DNA of 64,000 nucleotides. It comes from Haberlea rhodopensis. Lineage: Eukaryota; Streptophyta; Magnoliopsida; Lamiales; Gesneriaceae. A program made the translations under genes and the position numbers. Each line of letters starts with the position of its first letter. The first letter of the stretch is position 1. Positions 12,187-36,828 of the stretch are shown in pieces. The notes beneath the pieces were generated by a model. The model had not been told where the DNA came from, searched no databases, and saw only the letters and a program-made list of their open reading frames with translations. Where the stretch lies: contig CAJQUN010000014.1 in assembly GCA_907163345.1 (NCBI GenBank), positions 4,836,001-4,900,000 on the forward strand, given 5' to 3'.

Positions 12187-13814
12187 TCCCATCAATGATT
12201 CAATTCAAGAAATCAATGATTCAAGGAGTCAATTGTTCAAGGAAGCAACAATTTAAAGAATCACATTATACAGTTCATACAAAACAAAAAAAATTGCACA
12301 ATTGCACCACGAAGCAGAGATTGCGAACAAAATTTCAGCGAGCATTCAATAGGAGAATGCAGCGAACAAATCAACGAACAAGTCGATGAGAGCGTTAACG
12401 AGAGTGAGATCGAAGGACGAGAGTTTAGGGTTTAGGTTCACAGGTGATCAACAAAGCTGCAATTCTAGTTGGAGAGCAACAGCCGAAGAAACTGAAAAAT
12501 TTAGGAAGTAGATTAGAAACAGGGGGTGATATTTCTGCAATTGGGTTGTTAACCCATGTAAATCATTTAATTGCTATGTATAATATTTGTTACAATTCAA
12601 TCACAATAATACTCTATTCAAACACAATAATACTCTACTAAAATATGTGTTTACAATTGCTTATTCAAAACACTTCCACGTTGCTTTTGCTTAAAATTAA
12701 AAAAAATTGATTTTAAGAAAAAACATTGTGTTTACAATAATGACCTGCTTCTCAACTTCTAATTTTTCTTGCTTATTTTTAGAGATGCAATAACAGAAAT
12801 AATGAAATAAAATACTCAAAATCTGTTTTTTTAATCTGAAAAACTGATAAGCAATTTGCAAAAGCATTTGCAAATACCTACTAATTGTGCTAGACAAATT
12901 CACCCGCAACCCCTTACAACTTTAATAGCAACTGAAATACAAGCCCAGAATTACAACTCTACGCATACTCATAACAGTAACTCTAAAGATTTTTGGCTTC
13001 CACTCCAAAATTTGAGATAACACCAGTGTAGAGCGTAGAGTGATATGTGCTCATCGCATATTCACAAATTTTATGATTCTTTATTTATTGAAAAAGCGAA
13101 ACAACGTAGAATATGGTTTATTCTATTTTGAATATTGTTTTCCACAAATACGTTTTTTTTATATAACAATAATAGTTTCATTTAAAATAATATTTGATTT
13201 GATTATTTCATCTCATGTATACTTAATTTCTTTAATAATGTCATAGTTTAAAATATCTAATATATATATATATATATTTTAAAAAAACTGAAATTAAATA
13301 AATGACTATCCTAAATGGTAACCATTAACTTCTCCCAGCCAAATACACGAATACTTAAGAGCCGACACTAGACAACAAAGAACAAATTGTCCTACCTCCT
13401 CGTATTGGGTTCTCTCCATTTACGAAACTTCAATATTCAGTATTTCATTTTTTGGACCATGAAAAAAGTGAAATCATACTTCCATATACCAATTTGGTGA
13501 AATTTAACTTAAGGATGAGACGAATGCGTTCGAGCACGGATGGTGATCAAGGAAAAAAAAAACCGCAGCATAACACGACACCAAATGCAAAATAGAGGCG
13601 TAGTTTATAAGTTCTTGGAGACATCAGAATATCGGATAACTGGCAAAATGACAAAGAGGTCAAATGACAAATCATAACACACACATAAAAACTAGCGAGA
13701 ATTCTAGGCTTTTCAATTGTTACTCAAAACGTACTCGAGCAGTAAAGTAATTTTAATTTGTCCATACAGACTTTCATACAATAAACATGCCCAACACTGA
13801 TTGCAGCAATGGCT
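12187..13814. other. Intergenic stretch downstream of RBX1
   Basis: Holds only short open frames with no recognisable domain and one MITE copy (12647-12877). The part nearest 13814 presumably includes the RBX1 3' untranslated region; no clear polyadenylation signal could be chosen. Confidence 0.5.
12647..12877 (-). mobile_element. MITE copy 1 (unclassified)
   Basis: Its left end (GTGTTTACAATTGCTTATTC, then AAAACACTT) matches the reverse complement of the right end of the copy at 15855-16196. Its interior (CAGATT/AATCTG, TTATTTCATTATTTCTG on the reverse strand) matches the left half of that copy. It is shorter than copy 2, so an internal deletion is likely. No convincing target duplication was seen. 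Confidence 0.45.
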
Positions 13815-27449
<13,635 letters not shown>

Positions 27450-29586
27450 CTTTGTTTAGCTAGGTAACGGGTTTTTGTTTACGCTTTAATGGAGGTGTGA
27501 AAGGATAGCTAACGTCAAATTACTGAAATCCAATGAGAATCAATGATGTCATCTGAATAAAGATGAGCAGATATGTCGACATCGACTATACAATGGCATT
27601 TACCACGAAGAACCTAAAACAGCGTATAATTTGTAAGCTCGCGGCTATTCATCCCGTCGAGGCGTGATGTGGTTTGTAAATATATATTTTTTTCTTTTTT
27701 ATGATATTTTTAATATATATTTTATATTATTATGTGACTTATAAATAAAATAATTTATTTCTTGTAATTTTATAAATAGACTTGTAATTTTACAAAATAA
27801 AGTATACATGATAATGTGTTTTGCAGTTATTCATAAAATATAGAGGGTATAATGCTTATTTCACAAATCATAGGGAGAGAAATTGTCTATTTCAGGTAAA
27901 CAATTTATTTTGAAAATCATATGGAGTAAAATATCTATTTTATTTTAAACTATATAAATGTAATCTACCTATTTAAAAAATAATAGAGGTTAAATTTTCA
28001 CTAAGTGTAAATTTGCATGTAAAATTTTACTTTTTAAAATCCTATACTTTTTAAAAGCATACATAAAATGTTTACAAATTGGGATGATAAGCTTGATTTT
28101 TTATAAACACTAGGTTTTTAAAGATCAATAGGATTTTTTTTTCATATTTTACATAGGTGATAGAAATCCTTTACGAATTGGGATGATTTGCATCTTTTTC
28201 TAAACATTAGATTTTAAAAAGACCATTAATTTTACATAGGAGATTTTATGTCTTTTTGATATATTTTTTTGAGAGGTGAACAAATAGCGACGTGTTGTTA
28301 TTATTATTGATAATGATTGTATCGCAGTAGTAGATGAGCAACGATGGGGTATAGCAGGCTTAGATATCTATCATCATGTGTTGGATATATGAAATGATTG
28401 GTCCAATGGATGACATGTTATAGTTCCTAGATATTTTTTAAAATCACTTGAATGAGCATTTTACAAACAAAAAAAAAAAAAAAAAAATTGGATTGTATTT
28501 GTTTAACTAAAGGTAATGAGTAAATTAACAAATCATTAAAAATGGCACTACTATAGTGACGCTTTAAAGCAACGCAAATATCATATTTTGCGACGTTAAT
28601 AAACATTATGAAATATAGTATTTGTGTAGCTTTAAAGTGTTAGAACATATATACCATATTAAAACACTCACTTATGCGACGCTTTATCAAGCGTCACTAT
28701 AGCCAAAATCGTCACTATATCCACATTTGACGCTTTTTACGTCGTTAAATCCAATTTTTATAGTAATGAAAATTACCCCAATATTGCATGACAATAACTT
28801 AAAAACAAATAAAATAAAAGCAAACATCTTTATTAATTTAAAATCATTAAACTTTTCATATAATTCTATGTCATATATTAAAACACAAATTACAAAAATC
28901 TAGTAAAACTATAATCAAGTTAGATTAAAAAGCTTCAACCTATCAAAATCATTACAAAAAACTAATTAAGCTTCAAACTTCACTTCATCGAAAACTCTGC
29001 CTCCGGCTACAATCTTCTCCGCTTTCCCAGATCTCGCTATGTCCACAATGATCAATTTTCCAGACCTACCACAGTTTCCAAGTGCAAAAAAAACTAATTC
29101 CAGCAAAAAAAAAAAGTTTCCTGGTTTAATATGTCTAATTTTGATCATATCTGCAACTTTTAATACAAAACATCCATTGGACTATGAAATTCAAAAAAAC
29201 TCACCGCTATCGTCACATCGGCGGTGATTGGCATCCCGGTCACATGTTTCCATATGCCCTACGACACCACACCACCAACCTTTACAAGAAATTATTAGTC
29301 AAGTAAGCAGAATATTTCACAAAGAATTATTTAAAGGGCTATCAACCTTCCATTTTCAGAAACAAATGAATTGTGACAATACGCACTTCATACTAAAAAA
29401 AACTACTAACATGGACATTGCCTCATCAACCACACTAAATAAACCTCACTTGTTTGCAATTACAGGAGGAGGTACAATAGAAGTACAAACTTTCTGACTA
29501 CATTAAGCTGACAATTTTTGTAATAAATCCTTGCATAGCCACCTTCATTATATTCAACCAGATAATAAAATAAAAATTGATTATGT
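27450..29586. other. RBX1 upstream region and intergenic DNA
   Basis: The first few hundred bases should hold the RBX1 5' leader and promoter, but no clear TATA box stands out near the start codon. The rest is AT-rich with a poly-A run (28469-28487) and a CACTA-like MITE. A short minus-strand open frame ending at 28966 has no recognisable domain. Confidence 0.5.
28546..28768. mobile_element. CACTA-like MITE (decayed)
   Basis: The left end CACTACTATAGTGACGC pairs imperfectly with the right end, whose reverse complement reads CATTACTATAAAAATTGG. Inside are repeated GACGCTTTA and AAGCGTCACTATAG words in both orientations. About 223 bp, non-coding. No clean 3-bp target duplication is visible, so the family call is tentative. 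Confidence 0.4.
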
Positions 29587-29969
29587 AATGAACGATGATA
29601 ATAATATTAATTTAATTACTAAACCTTGAAAGGCTGGTTGTCTGTTCTGAAATGCATTCCTGGCACATATTTTAGCCAAATAGGAAATACTCTGGACGTA
29701 AACAAAGGATATAAAAATCAATTCCAATCTCTTGAGCCGTTGGAAGAACAAATTTGCACAATGTCCAGCACATTTGTGTTGCCAAATCAACCTGATAATG
29801 ACTTAGATCCATACTTTAGAAAGACAAGAAAGTCATAAGCACATATTACTAAATCCGCGATAGCTCCTCCCACCATTCTAATCCGAGTTAGTATAGGTGA
29901 GAGAAGAGTGGGAAAAAGTGGGGGTATAATTGTTTGAGGAGGGAGTCAAACATCTGATTTGAAGCGCTT

Positions 29970-30639
29970 TGATACCCCCTAAATATGAAGACACGCCATC
30001 TGATGAGCCGACCTGCCTTCGTATTGTACTACTTGCTTTTCTTCAAGAGACATCGTCTGTCCTTCCGAGCTCTTTGTGTGGACCGACATGTTGGACAGAC
30101 GTGATTTACCTTACCTGTTGCCCCTCCGCTAACTTGTCGAGCGACCTCTTTTGAGCCTCGAGCTCATTGGCCGAGCTCTTCTCATTTCCGGCTGGATACA
30201 TATGCACAAGAAGGAAACTGAATCCCCTAAACTAGGTAAGTCCTAGATCTGCGGAGCAATATCAGAGATTTGATTGTATTCACAAGATCTTAACATATAT
30301 GGGTAAGATTTGGATAAACATGAAAAGAGTTCTTGCTGCAATGTAACTCTTTGGTCTCCGCTTATAAATACCAGGTTTGGGGTATCAATTAAGATTTCAT
30401 TCATAATTGCCTTTACTCACAAGCATATATTTCCTCGTATTCTCTCGCCTGACTTGAGCATCGGAGGGGACCCGCTGGAAAAACTTCCGGCCCCCTTCTC
30501 ACTGTTGCTTAATACTTTCAGGTCATCTGAGAGGATATTTATTGACACCCTTGCTGTTATTTCGAATATTGGAGAAGAAAGAGATGTGAACCCCCTCTTT
30601 ATTGATATCAGCAAGACATCGCAATTTTAGGTGATATCA
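29970..30639 (+). repeat. Solo LTR related to the Tat LTR
   Basis: 670 bp from TGATACCCCC to GGTGATATCA, clearly similar along its length to the LTRs at 16422 and 26058 but with many substitutions and indels. TATAAATA lies near 30364. CGCTT at 29965-29969 is repeated at 30640-30644. The paralogous stretch at 58185-58205 reads straight through with a single CGCTT, which is the empty site. Recombination between two LTRs would leave this structure. Confidence 0.93.
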
Positions 30640-30879
30640 CGCTTAATTTATAAACCAACAGACGCGTCACAATTGTGTTATTTTTGAGACGTTTTTTTAA
30701 ATAATGTGGTAATAACAGTGCCATATTAGATGAATTTTTTAGTAGCGTGGCTAGCTAAAATGAGATGTAAAATTACAAGCAAGGACAAATTTGTTAACGT
30801 GGAAGTCTGCTCTAGATTAACAACTGTGAAATACCTATACGATATATTTTTAAGAGAAATGATAAAGTTGCAGTACATA

Positions 30880-31500
30880 TATCTTATGATGAGATTAATT
30901 CCAAGATGAAAGATGGATGTCAACACAAGAAGTTCTATGAAGAATATTTGAGTTTGACCTAAATGAGATATCTCGAGCAGTAATAAATTTGCCACTGCAC
31001 TTGCCAAATAAACAATGAGTCACTTTTTGGAGGAACCAAACTTCGAGAAATGTTCTATAATGGAGGCATGTCTCCAAAACAATGCTAACATAATTTTTTC
31101 ATATGTGCGCGACAAATGACAAAGTAAGATCTTATTTGTACAGTAAATTTCCAGAACATTGTTTGTGGGATAAAAAAACATGTTTTGGAAAGAAAGAAAA
31201 TAAGAGAATGTCATTGGTAATGTAAATGGTACTAATCCTGTAGAAAATGAAAGATATTAATTAAAACTACTGCTTAATCATTCAGGGTCCAACTTCATTT
31301 GACGATTTGTAAACAAATGATGTAATTTGCTTTACTTTCAAACATGTTACACAAAGAAGAGGTTCAGTCGAATCAGATCAAAGCATTTTTGAACGTGTAA
31401 ATGATGTCGTGAGCTTCAAAAGGCTGCACGCATTATGAAGACTCTTTGCAACAATTTTAGTATATTGTGAACCAGTAGATATGGATATAAATTTATACAA
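30880..31500 (+). pseudogene. Helitron helicase remnant, copy A
   Basis: Across frames the plus strand matches plant Helitron helicase segments: a RWMSTQEV-like stretch followed by EFDLNEISRAVINLPLHL near 30905-31000, then SFDDL, SDQSIF and RLHAL-RLFATILVYCEPVD at 31290-31490. Several stops and frame changes occur. Helitron proteins join a rolling-circle replication initiator to a PIF1-type helicase; neither could be produced here. Confidence 0.65.
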
Positions 31501-32219
31501 TTTAGTATTTGATTATATGCCACATTATTTTTAGTGCAGAAATAGTTCAATTGAAACCTACATCTACTTCGGCAATATTTTTAAACCCAACATGAAATGA
31601 ATCGGAAAAATATAAATTTATGGTGATCAATCTCCACTATATTAGATAGTGAAGCTTCAAGTTTTGGACAATATTCTTTACATGCTAGTATTATTGCAAG
31701 TTAAACTGAAATAATCAATAAATAGCATTGTTTAATATATTATATGAAGACCGAAACTTTGTCATATAGACTATTTAGTAGTTATTTCACAAATTTATTT
31801 ACTGTTGGTCTAAGGTATTAAAATTACCTTACCAATATTTAATATCGTCGTTGTCAAGCAGGTTGAAGACAAATTTAAAGCATAAAATTTTGAGGAATTG
31901 TGGATGGCCAGAAGAATAAAAGATTCCGAGGAGATTACATTGAAATGATTGATCAATGAACGCGGCACTTTAAGTAATTTAGAACACTGTTTACATATCC
32001 AAAATTCTAACCTTGTCTCATATGTCGAATACATCTCATACTCTCTAATGAATATATAACACGTACTACTACTTCAAAGGATATGTAGAAGCAGTGCCAA
32101 TGTATAAAACCGTCAATATTTTTAAATTTGAAGCATAAAAATTAATGTCAATTGCTTCTTTATTAGAATGTTACATACACATTAATCAATTAACAATAAA
32201 CGCCAGAAGCGACAATGAG

Positions 32220-32851
32220 AAAGAAAGAATTACATTGTTCGAAGACACGTTCTTCTTTTATTGGCTGTCAAGTTAAAGGTTATATCATAATCAACTCAGT
32301 CAGTAAGGTTAGTATGAACAAAAAATTTAACAATCATCACTACATTTTTCACATCTATAGCTAACAAAGATAATTTCATTTTTGTACAGGGCATAAATAC
32401 TTCACAGTATCATATAGCTCTCAATCTTTTCAAGCTCGATAAAAATGTTGCTTATCATGATGAAACTTTATCTATTATACTTGAAGGATTTGAAAAGCCC
32501 TTGCAGAAATGCAACAAATCAAAAAATTCTCCCAAAAATACCTCAATCCACAAACGACTAAAATAATAGTTGAAGAAAACAAAGTCTAACCATGAAACCC
32601 TGGAGCAAAAAGAGTCGCAAATAATTGATGATGGTCGTGGAGCCACACTCATCCAAATTAAAGAGTATGACCTGATTGCTTCTTTTATAAAGAGACATAC
32701 CACCAAACAAAGTCCATCAATCAAACCTCATAGACCAAAAAACAAGGAGGTGCAAATAATTGATCCCGATGGTAAAAATACAGACATTCATATTGAAGAT
32801 GATGACAAGATTTCTTTGTTTACAAATGGAAGAGACAAATTAAAAATATAA
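32220..32851 (+). pseudogene. Replication protein A-like tail, copy A
   Basis: The part near 32220-32280 resembles an RPA-type OB fold (in copy B the same place reads KARITLFEDT). An open C-terminal segment of 93 codons (32570-32851) follows, rich in charged residues and ending in EDDDKISLFTNGRDKLKI. Plant Helitrons often carry RPA-like genes. The assignment rests on the OB-fold phrase and on location; the charged tail has no domain I recognise. Confidence 0.45.
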
Positions 32852-33059
32852 AGAAATTGGGATAATAGAGTTTCTGACTATCAAACAAGAAAAAATTGAA
32901 CCGATCATATACTCTAAATGAGTGTCTAGATTTATGTTTTTTCATTACGTATTGATTTTTATGTTCTATATAAAAGTTTGTATACTTATGTGTGAGTTAT
33001 ATATGTAATAGTTATTTTCATTTTCTAATTATATATTGGCATCGCATTAAGTTACAGAT

Positions 33060-34460
33060 AATTATTTGTTACATAATTTTACTTTGTTCAAAAAAATAAA
33101 TTTCTTCACAAACTCTATTTTCCCATTTTACTTTCTATTTCATTTTTCTCTTCCTCTATGCAAACAAAGAAATCTTGTTATCATCTTCAATATGAATGTG
33201 TGCCCTCACCATCAGAATCAATTATTTGCACCTTCTTGTGTTTTTGTCTCCGAGGTTTGGTGGATGGACTTTGTTTGATGGCCTGTCTCTTTGTAAAAAG
33301 AAGCAACCAGGTCACCATCTTCAATTTGGATGAGTGTATTTTCACGGTCATCATTAATTATTTACGTTTTTCTTTTTGCTCCGGGGTTTTGTGGTTGAAC
33401 TTTGTTTTCTTCCACTCTTATTTTAGTCGTTGTGGATCGAGGTATTTTTGGGAGAATTGTTTGATTTGTTGCATTTCTGCAAGGACTTTTAAAATCCTTC
33501 AAGTATCATAGATAAAATTACATCACAAGAACCATCATTTTTTTTCGAGCTTGAAAAGAAATTTGTATTATCCCTTGTCTGGTACTTCGGGAGCCTTATA
33601 ATATGGTAAACTATTTACACCCTGTAAAAATAGCGAATTATCTTTGGTAGCTATGGATGTAAAAAGTATAGTGATGATTGTTAAAAATTTAGTTTATATA
33701 ACCTCACTTACTGATATAGTCCTTAACTAGATTACCGATAAAATCATTAGCCATGTCTATCAACATAAATTCTATAAGTTGGTGTACCATTTGTTTTGAT
33801 AATCGCCCTCGAGCAATTGTTACAAGCTTCAAACAAGGGTTTCGATATATCCACCACTTCATGTAGTATTTGTTCTATATTTATTAGAGAACATTAGACA
33901 TATTTGATATATAAGACAAGGTTAGAATTTTGGATATTTAAAAAGTGTTGAACAATGACCGAGCTCACTTAAAGTGCCGGGTTCATTGCTCAATCGTTCC
34001 AATGTGATCTACTCGAAATTTTTTATTTATCTAGTCAACCATAATTCCCAAAATTTGTTCTTTGAAATTTATCTTCAATCTATTTAACATCAACGATATT
34101 AAATATTTGTATTTTTTTAATACCTTAAAAGTAAATTTGTGAACTTTAAATAGTCTATATGACAAAGTTTCGGTCATATATTATATTAAACAATAATATT
34201 ATTGATTTCTTCCGTCTATAGTGCAATAATATTGGTATATCAATAATATTTGTCCAAAATTGAAGCTTGACTAACTAATATAGTGGAAGTTGCTCACCAT
34301 AAATTTATTTTTCAGACTAAGTGCATGTTGGGTTTAGAAATATTGCAGAAATAGATGTGGACTTCAACTGAACAATTTCATTGTTATAAAAAATGTGGCA
34401 TCATGGTTAAATAGTAAATGGTGTAAATTTATAATACACAATAACTTACCCTGATAAAGA
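33060..34460 (-). repeat. Inverted arm of the copy-A Helitron tail
   Basis: Reads on the minus strand as a diverged copy of 32870 back to about 31500. Landmarks such as GAAGATGATAACAAGATTTC, the AAGGATTT...CCTTGCAGAAATGC segment and the AATATTTAATATCG-type segment recur in reverse order. Small indels distinguish the arms, so the duplication is not recent. Confidence 0.75.
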
Positions 34461-34520
34461 TGTCTTTTCATAATTGTGAAACAATTATTGGCTGCTCTTT
34501 CTAATTTCTTGTAACAATTG

Positions 34521-35169
34521 TCCTTCATCGCTATCAAGATCTGCCAATATCAAGTATGAGAGAAAAGGTTACAATATAATGCGTTTGTTTAAATGATTTA
34601 CTCTAATAATATCATCCCTGCTCACAAAAAAGTTCATCAATATGATGCCTCTTTGGTAGCCAATGCTCTTGTAGTGCCTCTGAAATTGGACAAATTGATT
34701 TATCTTCATGATGACACCTATTACATCTAATAAATTGTAAAGAACAATTAGTTATCCTATTAAAAATTATTGATATTCTTATAAATATGATGATCTTGAA
34801 TTCCCTTGTGGTGGATCATCTTGCGAATTTATCTTCACGTCAACAAAATCTAAAAATCTGAAAGTGACACCAGAGCACCTGCAATGTCTCTCTTTTTCCG
34901 TGATTGTTTATTCGTTTGTAGGACCTCAATTTTCTGATTGGCATTCGAAAAACACTGTTTATGTCCCCAATGGTTAGATTAGATATGAGGTAACTTCTAT
35001 TGATTTTGTGTTGATCTTCGAATTCAAAATATTGTATAGCATTAGCAAAGATAATTCCATATACCAGAGTATTCTACAATAAATAAGGCATCATTATTCT
35101 GTTAGGAAGACGAAATAACGTGGAGACTCACAAATAAGACAGCAACTGCTTTTCTACATTAAATGTACA
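34521..35169. other. No gene seen
   Basis: AT-rich sequence with no open frame of note and no clear repeat. It may be further decayed Helitron material. Confidence 0.4.
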
Positions 35170-36828
35170 CGAAGACAAGGGTTATTTAATTAAATAACCC
35201 GATTTTTAAAAACATTTAACAAAATAACCCTAAAATATAAAGTGTTATTTTTCTGACCCAACACGCCAACCCAGTTGGCGTGTTCAAGAGTCCCACCAAA
35301 AGGACACGCCAACCAAGTTGGCGTGGCCAACTTTCCAAAGTTGGCCACGCCAACTTTTGCTTTTTTTATTTTATTTTTATTTTTTTTTTAATTTTTTTTT
35401 TCAAAATTTAGTTATCACCTCTTCATTTTTTTTTTATTTTTTTTTTCAACATTTTAAAACTAAAATACAATACATAAAATATAGAAATCAACTACCACTT
35501 CTGCACAATGATTAAATATACACTTACTGCAAAAGCAACTACCAAGTCCATACATGAGTAGCAATCTTTCAGGAGTCATCCAGCGGGGCCTAGTGCGAGA
35601 AAATACTCGTATTGAATTGATTTGCGCACAACTTATAAATCAACTCAATATTATTAGTAGAGCCATCTAGAAGATGATAGAGTCATATACGTGATTGTGG
35701 AACTGAAAGACATATTTAAAGGTTAATATAAATATAAATTCAGTTTGTACTATTTATATCAAAATAAAAATTTGCTTTAAATATTATTTCAACTGTTTCA
35801 AGCCTTTATTTTTCTTTCAGTTCTATATGTCTATAAATTTTAATTTCAATATTCAAACTTATCCACAAAAAACCCAAACATTACTAAACTCTGAACAAAA
35901 TTTATAAACTGAATTTGACGGAAAAAAATGAAATTCAACAAATGCACGACTAACATGTTTGAGTTATTTAATTAAAGAAACGCATGTTAGTCGTGCATTT
36001 GTTGAATTTCATTTTTTTTCCGTCAAATTCTGTTTTTAAATTTTGTTCAGGGTTTAGTAATGTTTGGGTTTTTTTTGGATAAGTTTGAATATTGAAATTA
36101 AAATTTATAGACATATAGAACTGAAAGAAAAATAAAGGCTTGAAACAGTTGAAATAATATTTAAAGCAAATTTTTATTTTGATATAAATAGTACAAACTG
36201 AATTTATATTTATATTAACCTTTAAATATGTCTTTCAGTTCCACAATCACGTATATGATTCTATCATCTTCTAGATGGTTCTACTAATCATATTGAGTTG
36301 ATTTATAAGTTGTGCGCAAACCAAGTCAATACGAGTATTTCTTCGCACTAGGCCCGCTGGGTGACTCCTGAAAGATTGCTACTCATGTATGGACTTGGTA
36401 GTTGTTTTTGCAGTAAGTGTATATTTAATCATTGTGCAGAAGTGGTAGTTGATTTCTATATTTTATGTATTGTATTTTAGTTTTAAAATATTGAAAAAAA
36501 AAATAAAAAAAAAATGCAGAAGTGATAACTAAATTTTGAAAAAAAAAATTAAAAAAAAAATAAAAAAAAAAATAAAAAAAGCAAAAGTTGGCGTGGCCAA
36601 CTTTGGAAAGTTGGCCACGCCAACTTGGTTGGCGTGTCCTTTTGGACACGCCAACCCAATTGGCGGGACCAACTTTTCAAGTTGGTCCCGCCAACTGAGT
36701 TGGTGGACTCTTGAACACGCCAACTGAGTTGGTGTGTTGGGTCAGAAAAATAACACTTTATATTTTAGGGTTATTTTGTTAAATATTTTTTAAAATTGGG
36801 TTATTTAATTAAATAACCCCGAAGACAA
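35170..36828. repeat. 9-bp target duplications flanking the foldback element
   Basis: CGAAGACAA at 35170-35178 is repeated at 36820-36828. A 9-bp duplication is typical of Mutator-superfamily insertions. Confidence 0.85.
35179..36819. mobile_element. Foldback (Mutator-like) element, two ~800-bp arms
   Basis: Almost the whole 1641-bp element is one inverted repeat: 35179-35953 and 35985-36819 are reverse complements around a loop of about 30 bp near 35954-35984. Each end is a 22-bp self-palindrome beginning GGGTTATTTAA. Just inside are nested hairpins made of TTGGCGTG, CACGCCAAC and TTGGCCACGCC words. The right arm carries extra hairpin copies (36640-36735) absent from the left. There is no coding capacity; short open frames are low-complexity poly-T/A products. 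Confidence 0.9.

Larger units (their letters stand above)
29587..34520 (+). mobile_element. Decayed Helitron copy A with inverted tail
   Basis: 29587-29969 and 30640-32860 are similar to 57037-61390, with internal deletions relative to that copy. The plus strand carries helicase remnants and then a replication-protein-A-like tail. From about 33060 to 34460 the tail and adjoining sequence recur inverted, so the two tails converge on a spacer near 32890-33060. A gypsy solo LTR interrupts the left part. True Helitron termini (5' TC, 3' hairpin plus CTRR) were not located, so the outer limits are approximate. Confidence 0.6.

Noticed and set aside
33066..33511. Open frames on the plus strand of the inverted Helitron arm
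   Set aside because: They are the antisense of the RPA-like tail; the same frames recur antisense in all copies.
36536..36727. Lys-rich frame in the foldback element
   Set aside because: It is translated poly-A and hairpin sequence.
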